This document shows positions 1 to 8,812 of a DNA stretch of 64,000 nt, piece after piece (positions within the stretch are counted from its first letter, which is position 1; each line of letters begins with the position of its first letter). The stretch comes from Acidobacteriaceae bacterium. Lineage in GTDB: Bacteria; Acidobacteriota; Terriglobia; Terriglobales; Acidobacteriaceae. Position numbers and translations under genes: made by a program. The notes under the pieces were generated by a model. The model was not told where the DNA came from. It was given only the letters and a program-made list of their open reading frames with translations, and did no database searches. The stretch spans positions 1 through 64,000 of the forward strand of contig DAHUXR010000005.1 of the NCBI GenBank assembly GCA_027307045.1, given 5' to 3'.

Positions 1-12
1 CATGACAACTCC

Positions 13-828
13 ATGACCCAAGGGCTTCGCCTTCTGCTCTCGGATAAAAAATGTGTAGCTACGATGGGCGGGCATGATATGTCAAGAAATGAGCCGGCTT
101 ATAAGCAAATCGCAGACCTTTCACGCATCCTTTCCCAGGCAGGCTACCTGATGGCGAGCGGAGGAGGTCCTGGCGCCATGGAAGCCACGCACCTGGGAGC
201 GCTGTTTTCGACAAGACCGGAGGAGGAACACACTGCGGCCATCCGGAACTTGAGCAAGGCGCCAGCGTTGCCCGCCGGGCTCTCCGCCATCGTGGACAAG
301 AACGGACAACCGAACATGGATCTGGTCCGGGCCGCGGACTCCTGGTTCCGCGTGGCTGTGGAGATCGCATCTTCAGTGAAAAATCCTGGGGCCAGCCTAG
401 GAGTTCCAACATGGAAATACGGACACGAACCTTTTACGCCTTTCGCCAGCGCAATCTCGAAATATTTCCAGAACAGCATTCGGGAAGACGGCCTCACCTC
501 GTTCGGCTCGTACGGAATCATTTTTGCTCCCGGCAAAGCAGGCACGATCCAGGAAATTTTTCAGAACGCCACGAATAACTACTATCTCTCCTTCGGCACA
601 TTCACACCCATGATCTTTCTGGTCAAGGAATATTGGACTTCCACCTATCCGGTGATGTCGGTGCTCGGAAAGTTATTTACGGTGGATCAAATGAAGAAAC
701 ATGTGCTGGTGACCGACAGCATTGAGGAAGCCGCGCGCTTCATTATTGGGTCATCCCCAAGGCAGATTCGCTACGCGCACCCGAGCTTTGCGCGCCAGGC
801 TCATGTTCGCGCATCTGACGGGGATTAA
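13..828 (+). CDS. LOG-like Rossmann-fold nucleotide-binding protein (possibly 5'-truncated)
   Basis: The protein is 271 aa from the first ATG, but the frame stays open to base 1, so the true start may lie outside the window. It shows the two hallmarks of the LOG/TIGR00730 superfamily: a glycine-rich SGGGPGAMEA loop near residue 50 and a later APGKAGTIQE segment matching the family PGGxGTxxE motif, where the Arg/Glu pair acts on nucleoside monophosphates. LOG proteins are phosphoribohydrolases. This one is longer than plant-type LOG (about 200 aa) and has a divergent P-G-K-A-G-T loop, so the substrate is uncertain. It stands alone, with 220 bp of unassigned DNA after it. Confidence 0.7.
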   Translation: MTQGLRLLLSDKKCVATMGGHDMSRNEPAYKQIADLSRILSQAGYLMASGGGPGAMEATHLGALFSTRPEEEHTAAIRNLSKAPALPAGLSAIVDKNGQPNMDLVRAADSWFRVAVEIASSVKNPGASLGVPTWKYGHEPFTPFASAISKYFQNSIREDGLTSFGSYGIIFAPGKAGTIQEIFQNATNNYYLSFGTFTPMIFLVKEYWTSTYPVMSVLGKLFTVDQMKKHVLVTDSIEEAARFIIGSSPRQIRYAHPSFARQAHVRASDGD

Positions 829-1048
829 GTCTACACGGTTGGTCATTGTCCCTCGGCTTTTTAGCACTCTATTCGTGCTGCTGCCAAAGTGCGGTGTTAC
901 CTCACAAATTACTTGCTTCAGATAACCCACAGTACTCATACTGCACTCATATTAATCAGCGTTCCCCAATTTGCTTTGCGTGTTAAGTGCCGGGGCGGTG
1001 ACGACGTAACGGCATAAACGGCGTAGTGCAGGGAAAAGGGGTGACAAG

Positions 1049-1597
1049 GTGATACCTGAATCGAATCCATTGCAGCGGTTTTTCAAGGAAGTAGTTGAAA
1101 GAAATTATGGTGAGATTGGCGTGCGCAGCGCGGAAGTGCACGATTACGTAGCCAATCTGCTCACGGAATTCTGCGAGGCAGAAACTCTCTACAAAATCAA
1201 AAATGCAGACGGCCGTCCGCTGTGCGACGTGGGCGAGATGCTGCTGGAATCAGACCCTGTATACGGTCCGGCTCCGTCCTTTGACCGCGAGCGCCAGGTG
1301 CGCAAGCACATTGGCGATTACTCGCTCTTCTTTACCGGCATGTTCCCGCAGGGCCTGAACAAATATCGCCTGCGCCGCACCCGCATGGAAAGCCTCATCG
1401 ACTTTGTGAAGGCCGGCAAAGAGAGCTATTACATCGTCTCAAAGTTTGAGCACTTTGAGTACGCCAAGGTCGCGCCGCTTTTCCGCAAGATGTCGCATGA
1501 GTTTGAGCACCTTGTGTATGGCCTGAACCAGGTGAAAAACGAGCTGGAAGAAATGCAGCATCCCATCACCCGGCAGACCAATGAATTTTTGATGTAG
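1049..1597 (+). CDS. conserved hypothetical cytoplasmic protein
   Basis: This 182-aa protein has a GTG start preceded by purine-rich sequence (AAGG three bases upstream, AAAAGGGG further out). I recognise no named domain. It is predicted soluble, rich in charged and aromatic residues, with no signal peptide or membrane segment. The C-terminal third (FEHLVYGLNQVKNELEEM) looks helical and amphipathic. Codon use and GC resemble the neighbours, so it is probably a real gene of unknown function. A hairpin terminator follows 25 bases after the stop, which suggests a monocistronic unit. Confidence 0.75.
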   Translation: MIPESNPLQRFFKEVVERNYGEIGVRSAEVHDYVANLLTEFCEAETLYKIKNADGRPLCDVGEMLLESDPVYGPAPSFDRERQVRKHIGDYSLFFTGMFPQGLNKYRLRRTRMESLIDFVKAGKESYYIVSKFEHFEYAKVAPLFRKMSHEFEHLVYGLNQVKNELEEMQHPITRQTNEFLM

Positions 1598-1621
1598 CTT
1601 CAGAATCGACGTTAAGAAAAC

Positions 1622-1653
1622 AGGGCACGCGGCAAGCTTGGCGTGCTCTTTTT
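1622..1653 (+). terminator. rho-independent terminator after the 182-aa gene
   Basis: GGGCACGC pairs with GCGTGCTC (six Watson-Crick pairs extended through a G-U pair) around a ten-base loop, and a run of five T follows. The position just after the stop codon of the preceding gene fits intrinsic termination. Confidence 0.7.
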
Positions 1654-1674
1654 CATTTTGGTATCGTTTCATGA

Positions 1675-1935
1675 ATGCGCCTGACGTCCTTACTTGGCTT
1701 TATCGCGGGAGCGCTGACCACAGTTTCATTCATCCCGCAGGTGCTGCACGCCTGGCGCAGCAAACGCTGTGACGATCTCTCCTGGGCCATGTTGCTTACT
1801 TTCTCCGCCGGAGTGGTGCTCTGGCTGGTTTATGGCATCCGCCTGTGGGCCATGCCCGTGATCGTTGCCAACGCTGTCACACTTGTTCTGCTGCTGATTA
1901 TCATGGCATTGAAGACCCGTTACGCCTCGCGTTGA
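1675..1935 (+). CDS. SemiSWEET-type (MtN3/PQ-loop) sugar transporter
   Basis: The 86-aa length and three predicted transmembrane helices are those of bacterial SemiSWEET proteins, which dimerise to form a passive sugar channel. The PQ-loop appears as VSFIPQV near residue 20, followed by the expected SKRCDDLSW segment (family consensus K..S..S). The third helix lies in the last 30 residues. An overlapping upstream ATG at 1671 is in another frame, so the ATG at 1675 is chosen. A sulfite-exporter-like gene follows 57 bases later on the same strand. The substrate cannot be read from the sequence. Confidence 0.85.
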   Translation: MRLTSLLGFIAGALTTVSFIPQVLHAWRSKRCDDLSWAMLLTFSAGVVLWLVYGIRLWAMPVIVANAVTLVLLLIIMALKTRYASR

Positions 1936-1992
1936 TTTTTTGTTTTCGCCGCCGCGCCCGCGCACAGCGGCAAAAGTCCGCTAGAATATTGA

Positions 1993-2772
1993 GTGAGCTC
2001 ACACCATTCCATCCTGCTTTTTCTTGCCGCCATGGCGGGTGGAATCGTGAACTCCGTTGCCGGAGGCGGCGGATTTATTGCCTTTCCCTCTCTGCTTTTT
2101 TCCGGCGTGCCCTCCATCAATGCCAATGCCACCGGCACCGTCGCGCTGTGGCCCGGGACGCTGGCTTCCACCGGCGCCTATCGCAAGGCTCTGAGCGCGG
2201 AACTGTTCAAGCGCATCCTGCCCCTGATCATCATCACGTTTCTGGGCAGCATCGTCGGCTCGGTCCTGTTGCTCAAGACCCGGCAAGCGACCTTTGACAA
2301 GATGATTCCCTGGCTGCTTCTGGGTGCCACGTTGTTATTTACCTTCAGCGGCAAAGTCACCTTCTGGATCAACCGCCACCATTCTGAAGGCGGCCCTTCG
2401 ACCATGCGCGTGATCGGCGTTACGCTGTTGCAGGCCTGCGCCGCGGTTTATATCGGATATTTTGGCGCTGGCGTCGGGATTGTGATGCTGGCTCTGCTGG
2501 CGATGATGGGCATTGAAAACATCCATAGCATGAACGGTCTCAAGACCCTGCTGGCCACCTGCGGAAATGCCGTTGCAGTGACGGTATTCATCGTGGCCCG
2601 AGCAGTATTCTGGCCGCAGGCCCTGGTCATGATCTTTGGCGGCGCTCTGGGCGGATATGTGGGAGCCTGGTATGCGCAGAAGATGGACCCAAAAAGCGTG
2701 CGTTACGTTGTGATCACGATCGGCTGCAGCATGACGGCTTATTTCTTCTGGCGCGTGTATCTTCGCGGTTAA
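1993..2772 (+). CDS. TSUP family (TauE/SafE-like) membrane exporter
   Basis: The 259-aa integral membrane protein has about eight hydrophobic helices. The N-terminal repeat NSVAGGGGFIAFPSLLFSGVP and the second-half repeat GYFGAGVGIVMLALLAMMG are the duplicated glycine-rich signatures of the TauE/SafE (TSUP) family, which exports sulfite or organosulfur anions. It starts with GTG at 1993. The preceding gene is another small transporter, but the two need not work together. The exported compound is unknown. Confidence 0.85.
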   Translation: MSSHHSILLFLAAMAGGIVNSVAGGGGFIAFPSLLFSGVPSINANATGTVALWPGTLASTGAYRKALSAELFKRILPLIIITFLGSIVGSVLLLKTRQATFDKMIPWLLLGATLLFTFSGKVTFWINRHHSEGGPSTMRVIGVTLLQACAAVYIGYFGAGVGIVMLALLAMMGIENIHSMNGLKTLLATCGNAVAVTVFIVARAVFWPQALVMIFGGALGGYVGAWYAQKMDPKSVRYVVITIGCSMTAYFFWRVYLRG

Positions 2773-2784
2773 GCCGCGCCGAAT

Positions 2785-2814
2785 TTGACCATACCCCCTG
2801 TATCACGTTAAAAT
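2785..2814 (+). promoter_or_regulatory. sigma-70-type promoter of rplU-rpmA
   Basis: TTGACC and TAAAAT are separated by 18 bases, close to the consensus -35 and -10 boxes. They lie about 120 bases upstream of the rplU start codon, leaving a leader of roughly 110 nucleotides. Confidence 0.6.
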
Positions 2815-2931
2815 TACAAGGTTTGCCACTGGTGGAAATTCCTGCCTGTTGAGCATGGCTGCCGAGCAATCTTACAAGTCAATATAAGTCCTTTCCGGCC
2901 AAGAGCTTTGAAGGGGCAATGGGAGAGAGTT

Positions 2932-3411
2932 ATGTACGCGGTAATTCGCGCCGGTGGAAAGCAATACCGCGTCGCACCCGGCGACGTAGTGAAAATGGAA
3001 AAGCTGCCCGCCGCAGATGGCGACGTGGTTGAATTCAATGACGTTCTCGCCGTGTCCGGCCAGGAAGGCACCATCGGCCCCGGCGCGGGCGCAGTCGTCA
3101 GCGGACAGGTGATGGAAGGCGGCAAGGCCAACAAGATTCTGGTCTTCCACTTCAAGCGCAAAAAGCAATATAAGAAAATTTACGGACATCGCCAGCCCTT
3201 TACCGCGGTAAGGATTACGGAAATCGCTTTTGACGGCGAGCGCTTCACCGCTCCCGACCTTCCGGCCCGCAAGCCCAAAAAGGCAAAGCCAGTATCGGCC
3301 GAAGGCGAAGCCGCTCCGGCAAAGTCGGCAAAGGGCAAGTCCAAATCGAAGCCCAAGCCAAAAGCCAAGAAGAGCACGGCAAAGAAAGCCGCTAAAGGCA
3401 AAAAGAAATAA
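2932..3411 (+). CDS. rplU: 50S ribosomal protein L21 with lysine-rich tail
   Basis: L21 binds 23S rRNA in the large subunit. The N-terminal 103 residues are a standard L21 domain (MYAVIRAGGKQYRV start, then the KRKKQYKKIYGHRQP RNA-binding stretch). The ATG at 2932 is preferred over the earlier in-frame TTG at 2908 because it has a GGGAGAG ribosome-binding site and gives the canonical N-terminus. The protein is 159 aa instead of about 103. The extra 55 residues are a Lys/Ala/Pro/Ser-rich, probably disordered tail. rpmA follows 129 bases downstream, the usual rplU-rpmA pairing. Confidence 0.97.
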   Translation: MYAVIRAGGKQYRVAPGDVVKMEKLPAADGDVVEFNDVLAVSGQEGTIGPGAGAVVSGQVMEGGKANKILVFHFKRKKQYKKIYGHRQPFTAVRITEIAFDGERFTAPDLPARKPKKAKPVSAEGEAAPAKSAKGKSKSKPKPKAKKSTAKKAAKGKKK

Positions 3412-3540
3412 AGATTGGCTTCGGACTTCGCGAGTGTCCAGGCCTTTATCTTCAAGATCACGTAAACAGGGCATGATTTCAATCGTGCCGACAATGAATA
3501 TCAAGACTGGGGCTTTTTTCCCTGAGAACAAGGATTTGTT

Positions 3541-3810
3541 ATGGCACACAAAAAAGGTTTAGGCAGTTCCAGAAACGGGCGCGACTCCAACGCGCAACGG
3601 CTAGGCGTAAAAGCGTTCGGCGGACAGCTTGTCCCCGGCGGCACCATCATCGTCCGCCAGCGCGGCACCCGCATTAAGCCCGGCGCAAATGTCGGCCGCG
3701 GCAAGGATGACACTCTTTTCGCCAAGGTCACCGGCACCATCAAGTTCGTGGACAAAGGCGGCTCCGGCCGTTACGTGCTAGTAGAGCCCGCGGAGAGTGC
3801 AAAAGCGTAA
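3541..3810 (+). CDS. rpmA: 50S ribosomal protein L27
   Basis: The 89-aa protein begins [24 protein letters not shown], the classical L27 sequence whose N-terminal tail reaches the peptidyl transferase centre. There is no Firmicutes-type cleavable leader, since MAHKK is the direct start. Length and composition are ordinary for the family. It forms an operon with rplU and is closed by a terminator 24 bases after the stop. Confidence 0.98.
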   Translation: MAHKKGLGSSRNGRDSNAQRLGVKAFGGQLVPGGTIIVRQRGTRIKPGANVGRGKDDTLFAKVTGTIKFVDKGGSGRYVLVEPAESAKA

Positions 3811-3833
3811 TCCCCAGAAAAACCAAGAACCAC

Positions 3834-3859
3834 GGCCCCGTCAGCAGGCGGGGCTTTTT
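3834..3859 (+). terminator. rho-independent terminator after rpmA
   Basis: A perfect GCCCCG/CGGGGC six-base stem with an eight-base loop is followed by five T. It lies just downstream of the rpmA stop codon. Confidence 0.8.
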
Positions 3860-3923
3860 ATTTCGGTCATTCATTCGGCAGGGTTGGTTCGGATAAGGCC
3901 CAGGGCTACAATCTTTTCGTCGC

Positions 3924-4748
3924 ATGCAGTTTTTCACCCACATCCCGCAGCCGCCTCTCAGGGAGTTTGTTGATCTCTTCTGGTTTTATGATGGCTATTC
4001 CCCCGGGCCGCACAAAAAAGAACGGCTTATGCCTGACGGCTCAATTGAGTTGGTTATCAATCTCAAAGAAAACGAAGCGCGCATTTACGACCGTGAGAAT
4101 CTCGACAAATGTGAGCGGCTCCCAGGAACGCTCGTTTGCGGCCCCCACTCCAGCTTCTTTGTCATCGATACCGCCCAGCAGGCTTCGGTGATCGGCGTTC
4201 ACTTCAAGCCTGGCGGCGCATTTCCATTTCTAAAACTGCCGGCCATTGAGCTGCAGAACCTCCATGTCTCGTTGGAAGATCTGTGGGGACATCAAGCAGG
4301 ATTGCTGCGGGAACGCTTGCTTCAAGCGCAAACGCCGGAAACGAAATTCCAGGTGCTTGAAGAGTGTCTTCTGGCTGAGGCTTTCAGGCCACTGGAGCGG
4401 CACCGCGCCGTCGATCATGCGCTTGCTCTTTTCCGCAACATTCATACCGCGCCCGCCATCGCTGACCTTGCCGACCACATCGGTATCAGCTCGCGCCGCT
4501 TTATTCAGCTTTTCTCCAATGAAGTTGGACTCACGCCCAAGCTATTTGCTCGTGTCCGCCGCTTTCAGAACGTCTTGCTGCAACTACGGAACGCGCGCCG
4601 GATTGACTGGGCTGATCTGGCCTCCCATGCCGGCTATTTCGATCAAGCGCATTTTATCCACGATTTCAAAGACTTTTCCGGCATCAATCCTACAACCTAC
4701 CTGGCGCAGAAGACCGACCACTTAAATCACGTGCCTATTCATCAATAG
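3924..4748 (+). CDS. AraC-family transcriptional regulator
   Basis: The 274-aa protein has an N-terminal sensing domain (residues 1-155) of the DUF6597 type (MPDGSIELVINL and a VIGVHFKPGGAFPFL segment). A C-terminal AraC DNA-binding domain of two helix-turn-helix motifs follows (ADHIGISSRRFIQLFSNEVGLTPKLFARVRRFQ, then LASHAGYFDQAHFIHDFKDFSGINPTTY). The second motif matches the AraC signature closely. It is followed after 88 bases by a VOC-family gene. AraC plus VOC/PhnB-like pairs are common, but regulation of the neighbour is only inferred. Confidence 0.92.
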   Translation: MQFFTHIPQPPLREFVDLFWFYDGYSPGPHKKERLMPDGSIELVINLKENEARIYDRENLDKCERLPGTLVCGPHSSFFVIDTAQQASVIGVHFKPGGAFPFLKLPAIELQNLHVSLEDLWGHQAGLLRERLLQAQTPETKFQVLEECLLAEAFRPLERHRAVDHALALFRNIHTAPAIADLADHIGISSRRFIQLFSNEVGLTPKLFARVRRFQNVLLQLRNARRIDWADLASHAGYFDQAHFIHDFKDFSGINPTTYLAQKTDHLNHVPIHQ

Positions 4749-4836
4749 GTCAAATTTTTACAATACTTAGAGCGCGGGTCTTCGGCACAATCAGATTGAG
4801 TCGCGGTGTTTCAATGCTGCGCAAGGAGAGTCACCA

Positions 4837-5301
4837 TTGGCAAAAGCAAAACCAATTCCTGAGGGCTATCACAACGTCACTCCATATCTCGTGGTCAAAG
4901 GCGCAGCGGCGGCAATCGATTTTTACAAGCAAGTCTTTGGCGCCGTGGAGATCATGCGCATGCCGCAGCCGGATGGGCGAGTCGGCCACGCAGAGCTAAA
5001 ATTCGGCGACTCATTCGTCATGCTGGCCGACGAATTTCCAGAAATGGATGTGGTCGGCCCCAAGACGCTGGGGAATTCTCCTGTAGGCCTGCTGCTCTAC
5101 GTCGATGATGTCGATGAGACCGTGGAGCGCGCGGTCGCCCAGGGCGCAACCATCAAGAAGCCGGTGGCTGACCAGTTTTACGGCGATCGCACCGGCACCA
5201 TTGAAGATCCCTGGGGACATAAATGGACCCTGGCGGTCCATCTGGAAGATGTCTCACCGGAAGAGATGCAGCGCCGCATGGCGGCCCTGTCTAAAAAATA
5301 G
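4837..5301 (+). CDS. VOC family (PhnB/glyoxalase-like) protein
   Basis: The 154-aa single-domain protein of the vicinal-oxygen-chelate superfamily starts [21 protein letters not shown]. It ends with the [17 protein letters not shown] strand that carries family metal-ligand positions. It resembles PhnB-type members of unknown substrate. It begins with TTG, supported by AAGGAG eight bases upstream and by the family N-terminus. It may be controlled by the AraC gene before it. The reaction cannot be stated. Confidence 0.88.
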   Translation: MAKAKPIPEGYHNVTPYLVVKGAAAAIDFYKQVFGAVEIMRMPQPDGRVGHAELKFGDSFVMLADEFPEMDVVGPKTLGNSPVGLLLYVDDVDETVERAVAQGATIKKPVADQFYGDRTGTIEDPWGHKWTLAVHLEDVSPEEMQRRMAALSKK

Positions 5302-5377
5302 CGGACCAAAGCCCCCGCCGCCTTCCTGGCAGCTGCGGCGAATCCATGCCGTGGCCTGTACAATCAATATAGACAGC

Positions 5378-6517
5378 ATGTTTATTGACGAAGCGATCAT
5401 CAGGATCAAAGGCGGCGACGGTGGCAACGGCTGCATGGCTTTTCGCCGGGAGAAGTTTGTCCCGCGCGGAGGTCCCTCCGGCGGCGACGGCGGCCGCGGC
5501 GGCGACATTGTCATGGAGTCCAGCGAGCGCCATAACACACTCGTCCATTTCCGCTTCAATCCGGAATATAAAGGCGAGCGCGGACGCCACGGTGAAGGCT
5601 CCAACTGCACCGGGCGCGATGGCGAAAGCATTGTCCTGAAAGTCCCGGTAGGGACCATTGTTTATGACAATGAAACCGGTGAGCGCCTGCATGACTTCTC
5701 GCATCCTGACGAGCGCATGGTCGTTGCCCAGGGCGGGCGCGGGGGGCGCGGCAACCAACATTTTGCCACCAGCACGCACCAAGCCCCGCAGGAGCACGAA
5801 CAGGGATTTCCCGGACAAGAGCGCGTTCTTCGCCTTGAACTGAAACTGCTGGCCGATGTCGGCCTTGTGGGCTATCCCAACGTCGGCAAATCAACGCTGG
5901 TTTCTCGCATCTCGGCGGCCAAGCCTAAAATTGCCGACTATCCTTTTACTACTCTGCAACCGAACCTCGGCGTGGTCACGATCGGCGAGTTGCCGGATGA
6001 AGATAGTTACGTCGTGGCCGATATCCCCGGCCTGATTGAAGGCGCTCACACCGGCACTGGATTGGGCATCCAGTTCTTGCGCCATATTGAGCGGACCCGG
6101 GTGCTGGTCCACATGATTGACGTTTCTGACGCCAGCGGGCGCCCTGATCCCGTGGCGGACTTCAAAGTTATTATGGGCGAGCTGAAAAGCTTTGGCGCCG
6201 ATCTGGAAAAGAAACCGATGATCGTGGCGGCATCGAAGATTGACGTGGCCAATCCAGAAAAGCTGGCCAAGCTGGTTAAGCACTGCAAGAAACTCAAGCT
6301 CAAGCTGTACGAAATCTCCGCGGTCACGGGCAAGGGCATTCCGGAACTGAAGTATGCGCTGGGCAAGATGGTGGCCGATATTCGTGCCGGCTCTTATGCT
6401 GCGGAGCATCCTCCGGCGAAAAAGAGGCCTGTCTCCGCTCGCAAAGAGAAGAAGAAATCTGAACGCATGAAGCGCATCTCCAAGCAGCGGGCCTTCAAGC
6501 AAAGGCAGACCCGCTAG
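5378..6517 (+). CDS. obgE: Obg GTPase, ribosome assembly
   Basis: The 379-aa protein has the glycine-rich Obg fold in residues 1-157 ([30 protein letters not shown]). A G domain follows with G1 GYPNVGKST near 165, G3 [10 protein letters not shown] near 212 and a SAVTGKGI G5 loop. The ORF track starts it at 5105, but the ATG at 5378 gives the canonical MFIDEA N-terminus. The C-terminal 40 residues are Lys/Arg-rich rather than an OCT domain. Obg acts in 50S maturation and stress control. nadD begins one base after the stop, so the genes are co-transcribed. Confidence 0.97.
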   Translation: MFIDEAIIRIKGGDGGNGCMAFRREKFVPRGGPSGGDGGRGGDIVMESSERHNTLVHFRFNPEYKGERGRHGEGSNCTGRDGESIVLKVPVGTIVYDNETGERLHDFSHPDERMVVAQGGRGGRGNQHFATSTHQAPQEHEQGFPGQERVLRLELKLLADVGLVGYPNVGKSTLVSRISAAKPKIADYPFTTLQPNLGVVTIGELPDEDSYVVADIPGLIEGAHTGTGLGIQFLRHIERTRVLVHMIDVSDASGRPDPVADFKVIMGELKSFGADLEKKPMIVAASKIDVANPEKLAKLVKHCKKLKLKLYEISAVTGKGIPELKYALGKMVADIRAGSYAAEHPPAKKRPVSARKEKKKSERMKRISKQRAFKQRQTR

Positions 6518-6518
6518 C

Positions 6519-7280
6519 ATGAAGATTGCTCTTTTTGGCGGCACCTTTGATCCCGTTCATCTTGGCCATATCGCGGTAGCGCGCGCCGCCGCGGAAAAAT
6601 TCGGACTGGGGCGCGTATACTTTGTTCCGGCTGATCTCCCGCCGCATAAGCAGAAGCGCAAGCTCGCGGATTTCCAGCACCGCTTTGCCATGCTCGCGCT
6701 GGCCACGGCGGATGATCCGCGCTTTGTAGCTTCATTGCTCGATGCGCACACCGGCCAGCCGAACTACTCGATTGATACGGTCCGACGGCTGAAGAGCACG
6801 CTCAAGAAGAGCGACAAGCTCTATTTCCTGATCGGCATTGACGCCTTCAAGGACATTGCCACATGGCGGCAGCCGGAAGAGTTGCTGGCTGAAGTCGAGT
6901 TCATCGTCGTCAGCCGTCCGGGTTATTCGCTGGCGGATGTAGGCCGGGCGCTGCCGGAATCTCTGCGTCCCACGGACTTGATGATGCGCGCCATGCGTCC
7001 GCAGCGTTCTGAAGGAACCATCGCGCTGATGGGCGCAACCATCCATCTGCTGGGCGAGGTACGGGAGAAAGTTTCATCCACACAGATTCGCGCGGCTGCA
7101 ACAAAATCAGTAAAGCAGCTCAGCCGGTATGTGCCGCCGCTGGTGGCTGAATACATCAAGAAAGAGAATCTTTACGTCGAGGCCACAAGCAAGGAAAGTA
7201 CCGGCGCAAGCGCGGACAAAGTGCTATCTTTTCAAGAAGCCCGGCACGGGCACACAAGCAGGAGCCATAAGAACGGATGA
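6519..7280 (+). CDS. nadD: nicotinate-nucleotide adenylyltransferase
   Basis: NadD converts nicotinate mononucleotide and ATP to deamido-NAD. The 253-aa protein has the nucleotidyltransferase motif GGTFDPVHLGH at residues 7-17 and the second ATP motif SSTQIR near residue 190. It extends about 35 residues past the usual end (YIKKENLY), with a tail of no recognised domain. Its ATGA stop overlaps the start of rsfS, indicating translational coupling. The obgE-nadD-rsfS order is widespread in bacteria. Confidence 0.97.
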   Translation: MKIALFGGTFDPVHLGHIAVARAAAEKFGLGRVYFVPADLPPHKQKRKLADFQHRFAMLALATADDPRFVASLLDAHTGQPNYSIDTVRRLKSTLKKSDKLYFLIGIDAFKDIATWRQPEELLAEVEFIVVSRPGYSLADVGRALPESLRPTDLMMRAMRPQRSEGTIALMGATIHLLGEVREKVSSTQIRAAATKSVKQLSRYVPPLVAEYIKKENLYVEATSKESTGASADKVLSFQEARHGHTSRSHKNG

Positions 7281-7789
7281 GTTTACAGACCAGGCAGCAC
7301 GTTGCACAGGCAGTGAAGGCCATTGAAGGCAAAAAGGGCGAGGATGTTGTCATCCTTGAAATGGATAAAAGCAGCGGAGCGTTTACGGACTATTTTGTCG
7401 TATGCTCTGGCACCAACCCTCGCCAGATCCAGGCGATTGCCGATGACGTGCAAAAGAATCTGTCCGCAGCCGGTCAGCGACCCAACAGCGTTGAAGGTTA
7501 CACCCAGGCCGAGTGGGTGCTTCTGGATTACGTTGACTTTGTCCTGCACATATTCTCTGAGCGGGCGCGCAAATTTTACGATCTGGAACGGCTGTGGAAG
7601 TCGGCGCGAAAATTATCGCCGGCCGACCTGGCGAAAAAGCCAGCACCAAAGAAGCAGGCCACGTCCAGGAAAGAAGCCGCTAAAAAATCTACAGCTAAGA
7701 AGAAAGCTGCTGCTCCCCGAACAGCCGCGCGTAACAAGACTCGCGCTCAAGGTTCAAAATCAAAGAAGAAGTCACGGAAATCGGCGTGA
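7277..7789 (+). CDS. rsfS: ribosomal silencing factor RsfS with lysine-rich tail
   Basis: RsfS (Iojap/DUF143) binds L14 and blocks subunit joining in starvation. Residues 1-110 contain the diagnostic VVCSGTNPRQIQAIADDV and EWVLLDYVDFVLHIFSERARKFYDLERLW segments. The remaining 60 residues are a Lys/Ala/Ser/Arg tail resembling the L21 extension. It overlaps nadD by four bases (ATGA) and rlmH by four bases (GTGA). Confidence 0.96.
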   Translation: MSLQTRQHVAQAVKAIEGKKGEDVVILEMDKSSGAFTDYFVVCSGTNPRQIQAIADDVQKNLSAAGQRPNSVEGYTQAEWVLLDYVDFVLHIFSERARKFYDLERLWKSARKLSPADLAKKPAPKKQATSRKEAAKKSTAKKKAAAPRTAARNKTRAQGSKSKKKSRKSA

Positions 7790-8229
7790 AACTGCAGATC
7801 GCCTGGATAGGCAAGACCAAAGAAGTCGCTATTCGCGCGCTGACGGACGAGTACCTGAAGCGCATCTCGCGTTACGTGGGCGCGGAATCGCACGAGATGA
7901 ATAGCGAACAGGCATTGCTTGATCTGGCCGCCGATACCACGGGCCGCACCACGCCTGTTCTTGTTCTGCTGGACGCTCGAGGTCGCCAGTTCACCTCAGA
8001 AGAGTTTGCCAACCTGTTGCGCGACCAGCAGGACCGAGGCACGCAGAACCTATTCTTCGCCGTTGGCCCGGCGGACGGCTTTAGTGACAAGGCACGCGGC
8101 GCAGCTGATCTGGTCCTCTCCTTCGGCAAAATGACGCTGGCGCATGAGTTGGCCCGGGTGGTTTTGCTGGAGCAAATCTACCGGGCATTTACAATCTTAA
8201 AGGGCCATCCGTACCATACCGGCCACTGA
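7786..8229 (+). CDS. rlmH: 23S rRNA pseudouridine-1915 N3-methyltransferase
   Basis: The 147-aa SPOUT-fold methyltransferase uses SAM to methylate pseudouridine 1915 of 23S rRNA on assembled ribosomes. The SAM-binding knot shows as FFAVGPADGF with LSFGKMTLAHELARVVLLEQIYRA, and the C-terminus ends in the conserved HPYH motif. It starts with GTG inside the rsfS stop (GTGA overlap). It is part of the obgE-nadD-rsfS-rlmH ribosome-biogenesis run. Confidence 0.97.
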   Translation: MKLQIAWIGKTKEVAIRALTDEYLKRISRYVGAESHEMNSEQALLDLAADTTGRTTPVLVLLDARGRQFTSEEFANLLRDQQDRGTQNLFFAVGPADGFSDKARGAADLVLSFGKMTLAHELARVVLLEQIYRAFTILKGHPYHTGH

Positions 8230-8246
8230 TTTGCGCGAAAAATGAT

Positions 8247-8783
8247 ATGGGCGACGTTCACCAGGGTCTCATCATCGTAAATACCGGGCCTGGCAAGGGT
8301 AAGACCACCGCGGCCATGGGGACGGCCCTGCGCGCGGTCGGCAACGGTATGAAAGTCCTGATGCTGCAATTCCTGAAGGGCTCATGGCACTATGGGGAAC
8401 TCGATGCCGTAAAAGCCTTTGGCGATAACTTTGTGATGAAGCAGATGGGCCGCGGCTTTGTAAAAGTCGGCGGCGCGGAAACCGATCCGGAAGATGTGCG
8501 GATGGTGGAAGCGGCCTGGCAGGAAGCGCGCGAAGCGATCATGTCCGGCAAATGGGACCTGGTGGTGCTCGACGAGATTAATTACGCCATTACCTATGGC
8601 ATGCTCGATCCGGCCAAGGTGGTGGAGACTCTAAAGCACAAACCCGCGGGGGTACACGTAATCTTGACGGGAAGGAACGCGCATCCGACAATCATTGAGT
8701 TGGCCGATACCGTAACGGAAATGAAGCAGGTTAAACATGCCTATGAAAAAGGCGTAATGGCGCAACGCGGCATCGAATATTGA
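8247..8783 (+). CDS. cobO: cob(I)alamin adenosyltransferase (CobO/BtuR type)
   Basis: The 178-aa enzyme transfers adenosyl from ATP to reduced corrinoids. The P-loop GPGKGKTTAAMG lies at residues 14-25, WDLVVLDEIN is the Walker B-like segment, and VILTGRNAHPTIIELAD is the conserved family C-terminal motif. No other cobalamin gene is nearby, so it may serve salvage. It lies 17 bases after rlmH on the same strand. Confidence 0.95.
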   Translation: MGDVHQGLIIVNTGPGKGKTTAAMGTALRAVGNGMKVLMLQFLKGSWHYGELDAVKAFGDNFVMKQMGRGFVKVGGAETDPEDVRMVEAAWQEAREAIMSGKWDLVVLDEINYAITYGMLDPAKVVETLKHKPAGVHVILTGRNAHPTIIELADTVTEMKQVKHAYEKGVMAQRGIEY

Positions 8784-8812
8784 GTAGCGTCAAATGAAAG
8801 CGAGCAAATAAC

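Noticed and set aside
829-1048. Possible RNA gene or small ORF between the LOG-like gene and the 182-aa gene
   Set aside because: No stable hairpin series, promoter pair or conserved reading frame could be supported in this 220-base gap.
5105-5377. N-terminal extension of obgE
   Set aside because: It overlaps the VOC gene in another frame; canonical MFIDEA begins at 5378.
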